Assembly (NCBI GenBank): GCA_905372155.1 | Contig: CAJPNZ010000124.1 | Span: 1 to 7,887, forward strand | Length of the DNA stretch: 7,887 bases | Reading direction: 5' to 3' | Source of the DNA: Propionibacteriaceae bacterium | GTDB lineage: Bacteria > Actinomycetota > Actinomycetes > Propionibacteriales > Propionibacteriaceae | Shown: piece after piece, positions 1 through 6,025 of the stretch | How the letters are laid out: each line of letters starts with the position of its first letter | How positions within the stretch are numbered: the stretch's first letter is position 1 | The notes under the pieces: model-generated | What the model was told of the DNA's origin: nothing | Database searches by the model: none | The model's input: only the letters and a program-made list of their open reading frames with translations | Position numbers and translations under genes: made by a program

Positions 1-10
1 AAGGTCACCA

Positions 11-159
11 TGGTTTCGACACGGGCCGCTCCTTCGTCGCAGCCCGGCTCAACCAACTTCGGGAAGGAATGGTTTCGACACGGACCACTCCTTAGTCGCA
101 GCCGGCTCAACCAACTTCGGGAAGGAATGGTTTCGACACGACCGGTTCAACCAGCTCGG
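11..159. repeat. Tandem intergenic repeat, two full copies and one shortened copy
   Basis: Three direct copies lie end to end. Each begins TGGTTTCGACACG, and the two full copies run through CTCAACCAACTTCGGGAAGGAA. Copy 1 is 11-69 (59 nt). Copy 2 is 70-127 (58 nt, one C lost from the CCC run and a few substitutions). Copy 3 is 128-159 and lacks about 20 nt of the middle. On the minus strand each copy reads from GGTTGAGC to GTGTCGAAACC. From memory this resembles dispersed intergenic repeats common in actinobacterial genomes. It lies just downstream of the clpC terminator and no plausible gene covers it. Whether an earlier copy precedes position 1 cannot be seen. Confidence 0.85.
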
Positions 160-163
160 CGCG

Positions 164-200
164 AAAAAGAGGGCCCCGACCATGTGGTCGGGGCCCTCTT
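164..200 (-). terminator. Strong intrinsic terminator of clpC
   Basis: Positions 167-182 and 185-200 form a perfect 16-bp inverted repeat with a GC-rich core (GAGGGCCCCGACC). On the minus strand the 3' arm is followed by a run of five Ts (164-168, partly paired within the stem). The hairpin begins 11 nt after the clpC stop codon, so it should end the clpC transcript. The near-perfect dyad could also stop transcripts arriving on the plus strand, although no T-run of note follows in that direction beyond CTTGG. Confidence 0.93.
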
Positions 201-211
201 GGTTCAGCGGT

Positions 212-2707
212 TCATTCGACGGGACCGGCCTCCGCGGGGAGAGCCGGCGGGGTCTTGGAGATCCCCGTGAACTTGAACGGCAGTTCCGCACCTTCCTCTG
301 CGACGTCCACCTGGACGATCTGCCCGGCGACCAGCTCCCCGAACAGGATCTTCTCGGCGAGCACGTCCTCGATGTCGCGCTGCAGGGCGCGGCGCAGGGG
401 ACGCGCCCCGAGCACCGGGTCGAAGCCGCGCTTGGCGACGAGGGTCTTCGCGGCCGGGGTCAGCTCGATGCCCATGTCCCGGTCCGCCAGGCGGGATTCG
501 ATCTGCGCCACCATCAGGTCCACGATCCGTTCGATGTCGGACTGCGTGAGCTGGTGGAACACGACGATCTCGTCGACGCGGTTCAGGAACTCGGGACGGA
601 AGTGCTGCTTCAGCTCGTCGGAAACCTTCGCCTTCATCTTCTCGTAGCTGGAGGCCTCGTCCCCGGCCCGCGAGAAGCCGAGGTTGACTCCCTTGCTGAT
701 GTCGCGGGAACCGAGGTTGGTGGTCATCACGATGACGGTGTTCTTGAAGTCCACCACGCGACCCTGGGCGTCGGTGAGACGCCCCTCGTCGAGGATCTGC
801 AGCAGCGAGTTGAAGATGTCGGGGTGGGCCTTCTCGATCTCGTCGAACAGCACCACCGAGAACGGCTTGCGACGCACCTTCTCGGTGAGCTGGCCGCCCT
901 CCTCGTAGCCGACGTAGCCGGGCGGGGACCCGAACATCCTGGACGCGGTGTGCTTCTCGGAGTACTCGCTCATGTCGAGGGTGATGAGCGCGTCCTCGTC
1001 GCCGAACAGGAACTCGGTGAGCGCCTTGGTGAGCTCCGTCTTCCCGACGCCCGAGGGTCCGGCGAAGATGAAGGAACCGGAGGGACGCTTCGGGTCCTTC
1101 AGGCCGGCGCGGGTGCGGCGGATCGAACGGGCGAGGGCCTTGACGGCGTCCTCCTGCCCGATGTAACGCTTCCCCAGCTCCTGCTCCATGCGCAGCAGGC
1201 GCGCCGACTCCTCCTCCGTCAGCTTGAACACCGGGATACCGGTGCTGCTGGACAGCACGACCGCGATCTCCTCCTCGCCCACCACTGCGGGAATGTCGGA
1301 GTCGCCCTGCTTCCAGGCCTCCTCCTTCTCCGCGCGCTGCGCCTGGATGCGGGTGACGTCGTCACGCAGCCGGGCCGCGGTCTCGAAGTCCTGCGCGTCG
1401 ATGGCGGCGTCCTTCTCCATCTTCAGTTTCGCGATCTGCTCGTCGAACTCGCGCAGGTCCGGCGGGGCGGTCATCCGCTGGATGCGCAGCCGCGCACCGG
1501 CCTCGTCGATCAGGTCGATGGCCTTGTCCGGCAGGAACCGATCCTGGATGTAGCGGTCCGCCATCGTCGCCGCGGCCGTGAGGGCCTCGTCGGTGATGGT
1601 GATGCGGTGGTGGGCCTCGTAGCGGTCCCGCAGGCCCTTCAGGATGTCGATGGTCAGCGCGACGGACGGCTCGGCCACCTGGATCGGCTGGAACCGGCGC
1701 TCCAGGGCGGCGTCCTTCTCAATGTGCTTGCGGTACTCGTCGAGGGTGGTCGCACCGATGGTCTGGAGCTCGCCGCGGGCCAGCATGGGTTTGAGGATGC
1801 TGGCGGCGTCGATGGCCCCCTCAGCGGCACCGGCACCGACGAGGGTGTGGATCTCGTCGATGAACAGCATGATGTCGCCGCGGGTCTTGATCTCCTTGAG
1901 CACCTTCTTCAGGCGTTCCTCGAAATCGCCGCGGTAGCGGGAACCGGCCACCAGAGCGCCCAGGTCGAGGGTGTAGATCTGCTTGTCACGCAGGGTCTCG
2001 GGCACGTCGCCGCGGACGATGGCCTGGCTGAGGCCCTCGACGACGGCGGTCTTGCCGACGCCCGGTTCACCGATCAGCACCGGGTTGTTCTTGGTGCGGC
2101 GGCTGAGCACCGTCATGACGCGCTCGATCTCGCTGACACGGCCGATCACCGGGTCGAGCCGGTTCTCGCGCGCCGCCTGGGTGAGGTTGCGGCCGAACTG
2201 GTCGAGCACCTGCGAGCTGGATTTCTCCGGCCCGGCCTCCGGGGCGCCCGCCATGGACGCCTCCTTACCCTGGTATCCGGCCAGCAGCTGGATGACGGTG
2301 GAACGCACCCGGCCGAGGTCGGCCCCGAGCTTCAGGAGCACCTGGGCGGCCACTCCCTCGCCCTCCCGCACCAACCCGAGCAGGATGTGCTCGGTGCCGA
2401 TGTAGTTGTGGTTCATCTGCAGGGCCTCGCGCAGCGAGAGCTCCAGCACGCGCTTGGCGCGGGGCGAGAAGGGGATGTGCCCGGATGGCACCTGCTGCCC
2501 CTGGCCCATGATCTCGACCACCTGCTCGCGTGCCGCCTGCAGGGAGATTCCCATTTGTTCCAGCGCCTTGGCGGCCACGCCCTCGCCCTCGTGAATCAGA
2601 CCGAGAAGCAGGTGTTCCGTGCCGATGTAGTTGTGGTTTAACAGCTTGGCCTCATCCTGCGCCAGCACGATGACACGGCGGGCGCGATCAGTGAAGCGTT
2701 CGAACAT
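212..2707 (-). CDS. clpC: ATP-dependent Clp protease, ATPase subunit ClpC
   Basis: This is an 831-aa AAA+ unfoldase of the Hsp100/ClpC family. It unfolds cytoplasmic proteins with ATP and feeds them to the ClpP peptidase ring. Two Clp N-domain repeats fill residues 1-145; both contain NHNYIGTEH. The first ATPase domain has Walker A GEPGVGKT (213-220), Walker B LFIDE (281-285) and ALERRF with the arginine finger (near 335-339). A UVR-like middle domain lies around 418-453. The second ATPase domain has Walker A GPSGVGKT (550-557) and Walker B LFDE (620-623). VNLGF (674-678) carries the LGF loop that in this family docks on ClpP. The length is close to mycobacterial ClpC1. The ATG start follows AGGAGGAG (2715-2722) at 7 nt. 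The gene appears monocistronic, with about 600 non-coding bases ahead and a strong terminator behind. I saw no ClgR-type operator I would trust. All key ATPase residues are present. Confidence 0.98.
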   Translation of the reverse strand: MFERFTDRARRVIVLAQDEAKLLNHNYIGTEHLLLGLIHEGEGVAAKALEQMGISLQAAREQVVEIMGQGQQVPSGHIPFSPRAKRVLELSLREALQMNHNYIGTEHILLGLVREGEGVAAQVLLKLGADLGRVRSTVIQLLAGYQGKEASMAGAPEAGPEKSSSQVLDQFGRNLTQAARENRLDPVIGRVSEIERVMTVLSRRTKNNPVLIGEPGVGKTAVVEGLSQAIVRGDVPETLRDKQIYTLDLGALVAGSRYRGDFEERLKKVLKEIKTRGDIMLFIDEIHTLVGAGAAEGAIDAASILKPMLARGELQTIGATTLDEYRKHIEKDAALERRFQPIQVAEPSVALTIDILKGLRDRYEAHHRITITDEALTAAATMADRYIQDRFLPDKAIDLIDEAGARLRIQRMTAPPDLREFDEQIAKLKMEKDAAIDAQDFETAARLRDDVTRIQAQRAEKEEAWKQGDSDIPAVVGEEEIAVVLSSSTGIPVFKLTEEESARLLRMEQELGKRYIGQEDAVKALARSIRRTRAGLKDPKRPSGSFIFAGPSGVGKTELTKALTEFLFGDEDALITLDMSEYSEKHTASRMFGSPPGYVGYEEGGQLTEKVRRKPFSVVLFDEIEKAHPDIFNSLLQILDEGRLTDAQGRVVDFKNTVIVMTTNLGSRDISKGVNLGFSRAGDEASSYEKMKAKVSDELKQHFRPEFLNRVDEIVVFHQLTQSDIERIVDLMVAQIESRLADRDMGIELTPAAKTLVAKRGFDPVLGARPLRRALQRDIEDVLAEKILFGELVAGQIVQVDVAEEGAELPFKFTGISKTPPALPAEAGPVE

Positions 2708-2722
2708 TCTCTATCTCCTCCT

Positions 2723-3311
2723 GCGGTGCGCGACGACGTTGCGTCGGCCCCACTCACACCAGCTTAGAGGCTTACGCAAGTATCTCGCTGGCTCATGGCC
2801 CACAGAGCCTGGAACCGCCTCCCTGCAAGGCGTGGAATCGAGACGGTCGTGTCGGGACCACCGGGCGGATGCGGCGCGCCGGACGACGTGACGGCGAGAT
2901 CTCCTCGGGTTCGCTCGATCTGTCTCGTCGTTGCGATGTTTCGGCGCCGCGGGGCGTGCGCACAGGTACGTGAATCTGACCGGGTCCTCGCCCGAAGCGA
3001 CCTCATCCGGTTCGGGATTGGCCCGGGACAGTGGGTCTGAACACGTTCGCCCAGCCCGGAAAGCACTGCCTTGCAACCCACCGAGGACATCAATTCCTCG
3101 GATCGACTCACGGGAGCCGCCGAGAGAACCGACGGCTTTCTTCCGCGCCCAGGGGAAACACGCGATCCGCTCATACACCAACCCCGTTCGGGACTCCAAA
3201 TACTTCCCATCGACCACTGCGCATTCCGACAATTCCGTTACCTCGAAGACAATCACGTCAACACGTCCAACTTCCTCGCACCGGGGGCGGGGAAGACCCA
3301 CAACAACACCC
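2723..3311. other. Gene-free stretch upstream of clpC
   Basis: About 590 bases separate the clpC ribosome binding site from the hairpin behind lsr2. I find no protein family, tRNA or recognisable riboswitch here on either strand. One minus-strand frame stays open from 3313 to 2711, but its product becomes arginine-rich and low-complexity in the second half. It would start with TTG inside the lsr2 terminator and end inside the clpC ribosome binding site, so I do not call it. The clpC promoter must lie here or further up, but I cannot assign a convincing -35/-10 pair. The stretch could be a long clpC leader with stress-responsive promoters, or the remains of a lost gene. Confidence 0.6.
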
Positions 3312-3343
3312 AAGGGGGCGGGAGCTCGTGCTCCCGCCCCCTT
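3312..3343 (-). terminator. GC-rich hairpin terminator behind lsr2
   Basis: AAGGGGGCGGGAGC (3312-3325) and its exact complement (3330-3343) form a 14-bp stem with a TCGT loop, 75 nt after the lsr2 stop codon. No T-run follows on the minus strand, where the next bases are GGGTGTTGTTG. T-less GC hairpins are common as actinobacterial terminators. The hairpin is symmetrical and could act in both directions. It separates lsr2 from the clpC leader. Confidence 0.8.
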
Positions 3344-3353
3344 GCAGGGTTCG

Positions 3354-3365
3354 CTTCAGCTGAAG
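3354..3365. repeat. Perfect 12-bp palindrome CTTCAGCTGAAG
   Basis: A 12-bp perfect palindrome lies between the lsr2 stop codon and the hairpin at 3312-3343, in the lsr2 3' untranslated region. It could be a protein-binding dyad or only a small stem. No known operator is assigned. Confidence 0.4.
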
Positions 3366-3418
3366 TGACAGGTGTCTTCTCGGCCCATTCCCCCCAAGCA
3401 GAGTCGACTGTTCAGGTT

Positions 3419-3742
3419 TCAGTGGGCGGCTTCATAGGCCGCCATGATGGCGGTGGGAATGCGACCGCGATCGCTGACCTCGTGACCCTGAGCGCGCGCC
3501 CAGTTGCGAACATCGTTGGTGGATGGCCCGTCATTGGAACGACGCTGGTTGTTGCGCTTGGAACTCTTGCGAACACGACGAGCGGAACCGGTCCAGGGCT
3601 CGAGGGCCTGAACCAGCTTCGTGATGTTGGCCTCGCTCAGGTCGATTTCGTACTCGACACCATCGAGGGCGAAAGTCACATTGCGGTCCGCGACAGAACC
3701 GTCGATATCATCCTTGAGGAAGATCTGGACCTCACGAGCCAT
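3419..3742 (-). CDS. lsr2: Nucleoid-associated protein Lsr2
   Basis: This 107-aa Lsr2 family protein is the actinobacterial functional counterpart of H-NS. It binds and bridges AT-rich DNA and silences genes, many of them horizontally acquired. The N-terminal dimerisation domain (about 1-58) begins MAREVQIFLKDD and contains DGVEYEIDLSE (27-37). A basic, disordered linker follows (about 52-72, RRVRKSSKRNNQRR). The C-terminal DNA-binding domain ends with DRGRIP (91-96), where the RGR triplet inserts into the minor groove of AT-rich DNA, as known for mycobacterial Lsr2. The length matches the family. The ATG start is preceded by AGGAG at 5 nt. It stands as a single gene with its own promoter region and terminator, directly upstream of clpC as in mycobacteria. 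The AT-rich sequence ahead of it is a natural site for self-binding, which is inference. Confidence 0.97.
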   Translation of the reverse strand: MAREVQIFLKDDIDGSVADRNVTFALDGVEYEIDLSEANITKLVQALEPWTGSARRVRKSSKRNNQRRSNDGPSTNDVRNWARAQGHEVSDRGRIPTAIMAAYEAAH

Positions 3743-3764
3743 GGGAACTCCTGTTCATCTAAAA

Positions 3765-3774
3765 CTTGTACAAG
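3765..3774. promoter_or_regulatory. Palindrome CTTGTACAAG in the lsr2 leader
   Basis: This perfect 10-bp palindrome lies 22 nt upstream of the lsr2 start codon and just ahead of the ribosome binding site. It would sit in the 5' untranslated region of a transcript from the promoter proposed at 3801-3828. It may be an operator for a dimeric regulator or simply chance. I cannot link it to a known factor. Confidence 0.35.
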
Positions 3775-3800
3775 CTCTTTGCTTGCTTGGGACGTGAGTA

Positions 3801-3828
3801 ACAATACATCACTTTCACAAGATTTGAA
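3801..3828 (-). promoter_or_regulatory. Candidate lsr2 promoter in AT-rich DNA
   Basis: On the minus strand a -35-like TTCAAA (3823-3828) and a -10-like TATTGT (3801-3806, fitting TANNNT) are separated by 16 nt, which predicts a leader of about 50 nt. Each box matches the vegetative consensus at four of six positions. By hand count, 38 of the 100 bases in 3751-3850 are G or C, far lower than the surrounding genes. Lsr2 prefers such DNA, so autoregulation is plausible. Confidence 0.45.
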
Positions 3829-3850
3829 GCTGAATATGAACCGTGATCAA

Positions 3851-4140
3851 TGCGGGGGCTCGTCAGGGAATACCACTTACCGTGCCTGAAACCTTGACGA
3901 TTAGGGCCTGATCGTCCTTCGGAGACCACCTTGCCGACCTATCGGATGACAAGAAATATTGGCCGTTTGGACGACAAGGTCATTCACGCCGGTTGGCTTC
4001 TCAGTGGCACACGACGCTCCATGACGGGCACCGCGAGGCGCGCCTTTGAGGCCTTCGCGAGGACGCTTGAAACCGATGCGCGCACGTCGGGCTGGAGTCC
4101 GGCTCCCGGAGTTTTGCGTGGCGTGCCCGCCCCCGGGGTC
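3851..4140. other. Non-coding interval between lsr2 promoter region and upstream terminator
   Basis: About 290 bases with no convincing gene. A plus-strand frame opens at 3931, but it runs straight through the terminator at 4141-4190 into the antisense of the next gene and resembles no family I know. The only structure seen is a short inverted repeat GACGAT/ATCGTC (3896-3901 and 3911-3916). I looked for the end of a lysS gene here, because lysS precedes lsr2 in mycobacteria, and found none. Confidence 0.5.
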
Positions 4141-4190
4141 AAAGAAAGATCCCCGCTCGGCTGGCCTGTGGGCCACACGAACGGGGATCT
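4141..4190 (-). terminator. Hairpin terminator of the coiled-coil membrane gene
   Basis: AGATCCCCG (4147-4155) pairs with CGGGGATCT (4182-4190), enclosing a second small stem TGGCC/GGCCA (4162-4166 and 4171-4175). On the minus strand the outer stem is followed by TTTCTTT (complement of 4141-4147). The structure begins 36 nt after the stop codon of the 218-aa gene and should end its transcript. Confidence 0.8.
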
Positions 4191-4226
4191 GGTGGGGTGT
4201 GCTTCGCGCCCCGGTGGGGCGGCAGC

Positions 4227-4883
4227 TCAGGCCTCCTTGCGGATGGGCAGCGACTCGTCGTAGTGCGCCATGTTGAGCTTGGCGAGGTCCACCATGGTGG
4301 GGTGCTCGTCGTCGCTGATCCACAGCTCGATGGCCTCTTCGCCCTTGGCGTAGCGGGGCAGCTCCACGATGTTGCTGGATTCCTCGATCTCCTGGCGGGC
4401 CTCTTCCTCCGCGACGAGACGTTCTTCCAGCTCGGCGATCTTCGCCTCCAGGGCGTCGATGCGGGACTGTCGCTCGGCGACCTCACCGCGCAGCCATGCG
4501 GAGTTGCCGCGCATGGTGCTGAGTTCCGAGTTGGCGGCGCCCAGCTGGCGGCGCAGCTTGGCGATCATCGACTTGAGGTTCTGCGCGCGTTCGTTGAAAC
4601 GGTCGATCATCGCCACGGATTCCGCGTGATGCCGCTCGGCTTGCTCCACGCGGATCGCCACTTGGCGCTTGATCTCCTCGCGATGCTCCGTTCGTTCGCG
4701 CTTCAACTCCATCCAGGCCACGGAGACGGCGGCCACCGCCATCAACAGGGCTACGACGGCACCGGCGCGAACAACCCAGATGCCGCCCAAAAGCGATCCA
4801 AGAACCACCAGTGACCCCACGGAGAGGATACCGATGGCGATGGAACGCTCGGAGGAGGACTTCGCAACGTGACGACCTGACAT
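4227..4883 (-). CDS. Hypothetical two-helix membrane protein with long coiled coil
   Basis: I do not recognise this 218-aa protein with certainty. Two hydrophobic segments (about 15-37 and 40-58) are joined by a tight turn at Arg39, so both ends probably face the cytoplasm. A highly charged helical stretch (about 60-168) follows with heptad-like spacing, for example LEAKIAELEERLVAEEEARQ (145-164), and is likely a coiled coil. The C-terminal 50 residues are less helical and partly acidic, with WISDDEHPT (188-196). It lies between the DUF3180 gene and lsr2. In M. tuberculosis the gene after DUF3180 is Rv3604c, also annotated as a membrane protein. A membrane-plus-coiled-coil layout at this locus suggests a related role, but I cannot show homology. 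The ATG start has no good ribosome binding site; instead a -10 box sits where a leaderless transcript needs it. The gene has its own terminator. Confidence 0.85.
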   Translation of the reverse strand: MSGRHVAKSSSERSIAIGILSVGSLVVLGSLLGGIWVVRAGAVVALLMAVAAVSVAWMELKRERTEHREEIKRQVAIRVEQAERHHAESVAMIDRFNERAQNLKSMIAKLRRQLGAANSELSTMRGNSAWLRGEVAERQSRIDALEAKIAELEERLVAEEEARQEIEESSNIVELPRYAKGEEAIELWISDDEHPTMVDLAKLNMAHYDESLPIRKEA

Positions 4884-4889
4884 GTCGAC

Positions 4890-4895
4890 AGATTA
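4890..4895 (-). promoter_or_regulatory. Predicted -10 box for a leaderless transcript
   Basis: TAATCT on the minus strand fits the actinobacterial TANNNT -10 motif and lies exactly 6 nt (GTCGAC) before the ATG of the coiled-coil membrane gene. Transcription would then start at the A of the start codon. No purine-rich ribosome binding site precedes that ATG, which agrees with leaderless translation. The -35 position shows no clear match. Confidence 0.5.
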
Positions 4896-4911
4896 AACCA
4901 GCTCGGCGGGC

Positions 4912-4934
4912 TTCCCGGCAGCGAAACGCCGGAA
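4912..4934 (-). terminator. Possible weak hairpin behind the DUF3180 gene
   Basis: CCGGC (4915-4919) and GCCGG (4928-4932) pair, extended by TT/AA across a one-base bulge, 33 nt beyond the DUF3180 stop codon. No T-run follows. It may attenuate transcription at the end of the folate operon. It is the only terminator-like element in the 84-nt gap before the next gene. Confidence 0.3.
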
Positions 4935-4967
4935 ACCGAAATTCTGGACATTCGACACCGGGGTTTC

Positions 4968-5465
4968 TCAGGCAGGCTCCGAGATCTCCTGGTCCTCTCC
5001 GGGATCTGCATCGTTGCCGTCACCATCGATCATGCAGGCGCGTTCCAGTATCCATCCACCCCATGAGCAGAAGGCGGCGGCGCCAATGGTCACGAGACCG
5101 TGCCAGACCCGCGCCGCGGGCACCGCTGCGGCCATCGAGGCCAGCCAGCGACCCACGTAGATCACGTGCCCTCCGGCCAGCAGGGCGCCGGTGGCGATCA
5201 ACGACTTCGCCATCACCATCGCCCGAACTGCCTCCAGCGCGGGGACACGGCGTTGCTCCAGTCGCTTGGGGAGGGTGCGGGCGTAGATGATGGCCGCAAT
5301 CGCCAGCAACGTCAGGAGCGCCGGCAGGCTCCACGGTGTCACGGGCAGGAAGGCGTTCGTGAGGTCGAAGATGCTCAGGACCATCCAGCCCACGGCGGCT
5401 CCCGCCAGAACCGCGACAACTATGTGACGCCCCGTGGTGGGGGCCAGCCTCGGTTCCCGTGTCAA
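4968..5465 (-). CDS. DUF3180 family membrane protein
   Basis: This 165-aa protein belongs to the DUF3180 family, found in actinobacteria directly after folK (Rv3605c in M. tuberculosis). Its function is unknown. Four hydrophobic segments are visible (about 14-32, 46-62, 84-104 and 123-142). The most family-like stretch is ALEAVRAMVMAKSLI followed by ATGALLAGGHVIY (76-103). An acidic, probably cytoplasmic tail ends the protein (DGDGNDADPGEDQE, 147-160). The chosen start is TTG, which overlaps the folK stop as TTGA. That overlap, as well as family length, is the reason for choosing it; no strong ribosome binding site precedes it, so translation probably depends on coupling to folK. An alternative start further in would cut into the first helix. 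The location suggests co-expression with folate synthesis but does not prove a role in it. Confidence 0.88.
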   Translation of the reverse strand: MTREPRLAPTTGRHIVVAVLAGAAVGWMVLSIFDLTNAFLPVTPWSLPALLTLLAIAAIIYARTLPKRLEQRRVPALEAVRAMVMAKSLIATGALLAGGHVIYVGRWLASMAAAVPAARVWHGLVTIGAAAFCSWGGWILERACMIDGDGNDADPGEDQEISEPA

Positions 5466-6025
5466 CGCCGGCCGGGGTTCGCTATGACGACGTCATCGCG
5501 TCTGACGACACCGGTTCTGTCGACATGTTTGACGAGTTCCGCTATCGGTCCGACTCCCGCGATTTCGCCCATCGGATCGATGTCGAGCCACGGGACCAGC
5601 ACAAAAGCCCTTTCGTGGGCTCGTGGATGGGGAAGTTCTATGTCCTCCTCGCTGAGACGTTTGCCGACCATGATGATGTCGATGTCCAGGGTGCGAGGCC
5701 CGTTGGGAATCGTGCGTTCCCGGTCGAAACTCTCCTCTATGGCGAAGGCGCGGTCCAGCAGGGTCATCGGTTCGAGGGTGGACTCCGCGACCACCACGAG
5801 GTTCAGATAGTCATTTTGTTCCGGCCCCTCCCCCACGAAAGGGGTCTGGTAGACGGGGGAAACGTCCACGACAATCAGGTCCGGGGTTTCCGCGAGCACG
5901 TCGACTGCCTGCGCGAGGATGGCGGGTGAGTCCCCCTTGTTGGAGCCGAGGGAGAAAACGACCTTGGAGATGGGACGCATGTTTCCCAAGGTGTCGACAT
6001 CAATGTCAAAGGGACCGTTGCTCAT
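5462..6025 (-). CDS. folK: 2-amino-4-hydroxy-6-hydroxymethyldihydropteridine pyrophosphokinase
   Basis: HPPK transfers pyrophosphate from ATP to 6-hydroxymethyl-7,8-dihydropterin, giving the activated pterin used by FolP. The protein is 187 aa. Family motifs are SLGSNKGD (25-32), YQTPFVGEGPEQNDYLN (59-75), the ATP/Mg signature GPRTLDIDI (109-117) with its two aspartates, and LPHPRAHERAFVL (131-143). The catalytic core begins near residue 20, so residues 1-18 are an extension compared with typical HPPK. I keep the first ATG because AGGAG lies 6 nt ahead of it; a second ATG at codon 16 (5978-5980) would give a more usual N-terminus but has a weaker GGGA ahead. The start lies 20 nt inside folB, and the stop overlaps the DUF3180 TTG, so translation is coupled on both sides. 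Confidence 0.96.
   Translation of the reverse strand: MSNGPFDIDVDTLGNMRPISKVVFSLGSNKGDSPAILAQAVDVLAETPDLIVVDVSPVYQTPFVGEGPEQNDYLNLVVVAESTLEPMTLLDRAFAIEESFDRERTIPNGPRTLDIDIIMVGKRLSEEDIELPHPRAHERAFVLVPWLDIDPMGEIAGVGPIAELVKHVDRTGVVRRDDVVIANPGRR

Noticed and set aside
182..2641. An 819-codon open frame on the plus strand, antisense to clpC
   Set aside because: It is the mirror of the clpC reading frame, expected in GC-rich genes with few stop codons. Its product is Leu/Val/Asp/Gly-rich, matches no family, and its start lies inside the clpC terminator.
2989..2999. CGC-N5-GCG resembling a ClgR operator upstream of clpC
   Set aside because: On the minus strand it reads CGCTTCGGGCG, which lacks the central adenines of the ClgR consensus I remember, and it lies almost 300 nt from clpC. 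The half-sites are common by chance in GC-rich DNA.
2711..3313. Minus-strand open frame of about 200 codons ahead of clpC
   Set aside because: It would start with TTG inside the lsr2 terminator and end inside the clpC ribosome binding site. Its second half is arginine-rich and low in complexity, and third-position GC in the better half, by rough count, is below what I would expect for genes in DNA this GC-rich. Kept only as a question in the findings.
3071..3889. Plus-strand open frame of 272 codons across lsr2
   Set aside because: It runs antisense through the whole of lsr2 and both flanking control regions; Lsr2 is certain, so this is a shadow.
3851..4140. Possible remnant of lysS or a tRNA gene upstream of lsr2
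   Set aside because: I looked for the class II synthetase C-terminal signature (GIGIDR-like) and for T-arm sequences on both strands and found neither.
3931..4263. Plus-strand open frame of 110 codons
   Set aside because: It crosses the terminator at 4141-4190 and the end of the coiled-coil gene, has no recognisable domain and no clear ribosome binding site.
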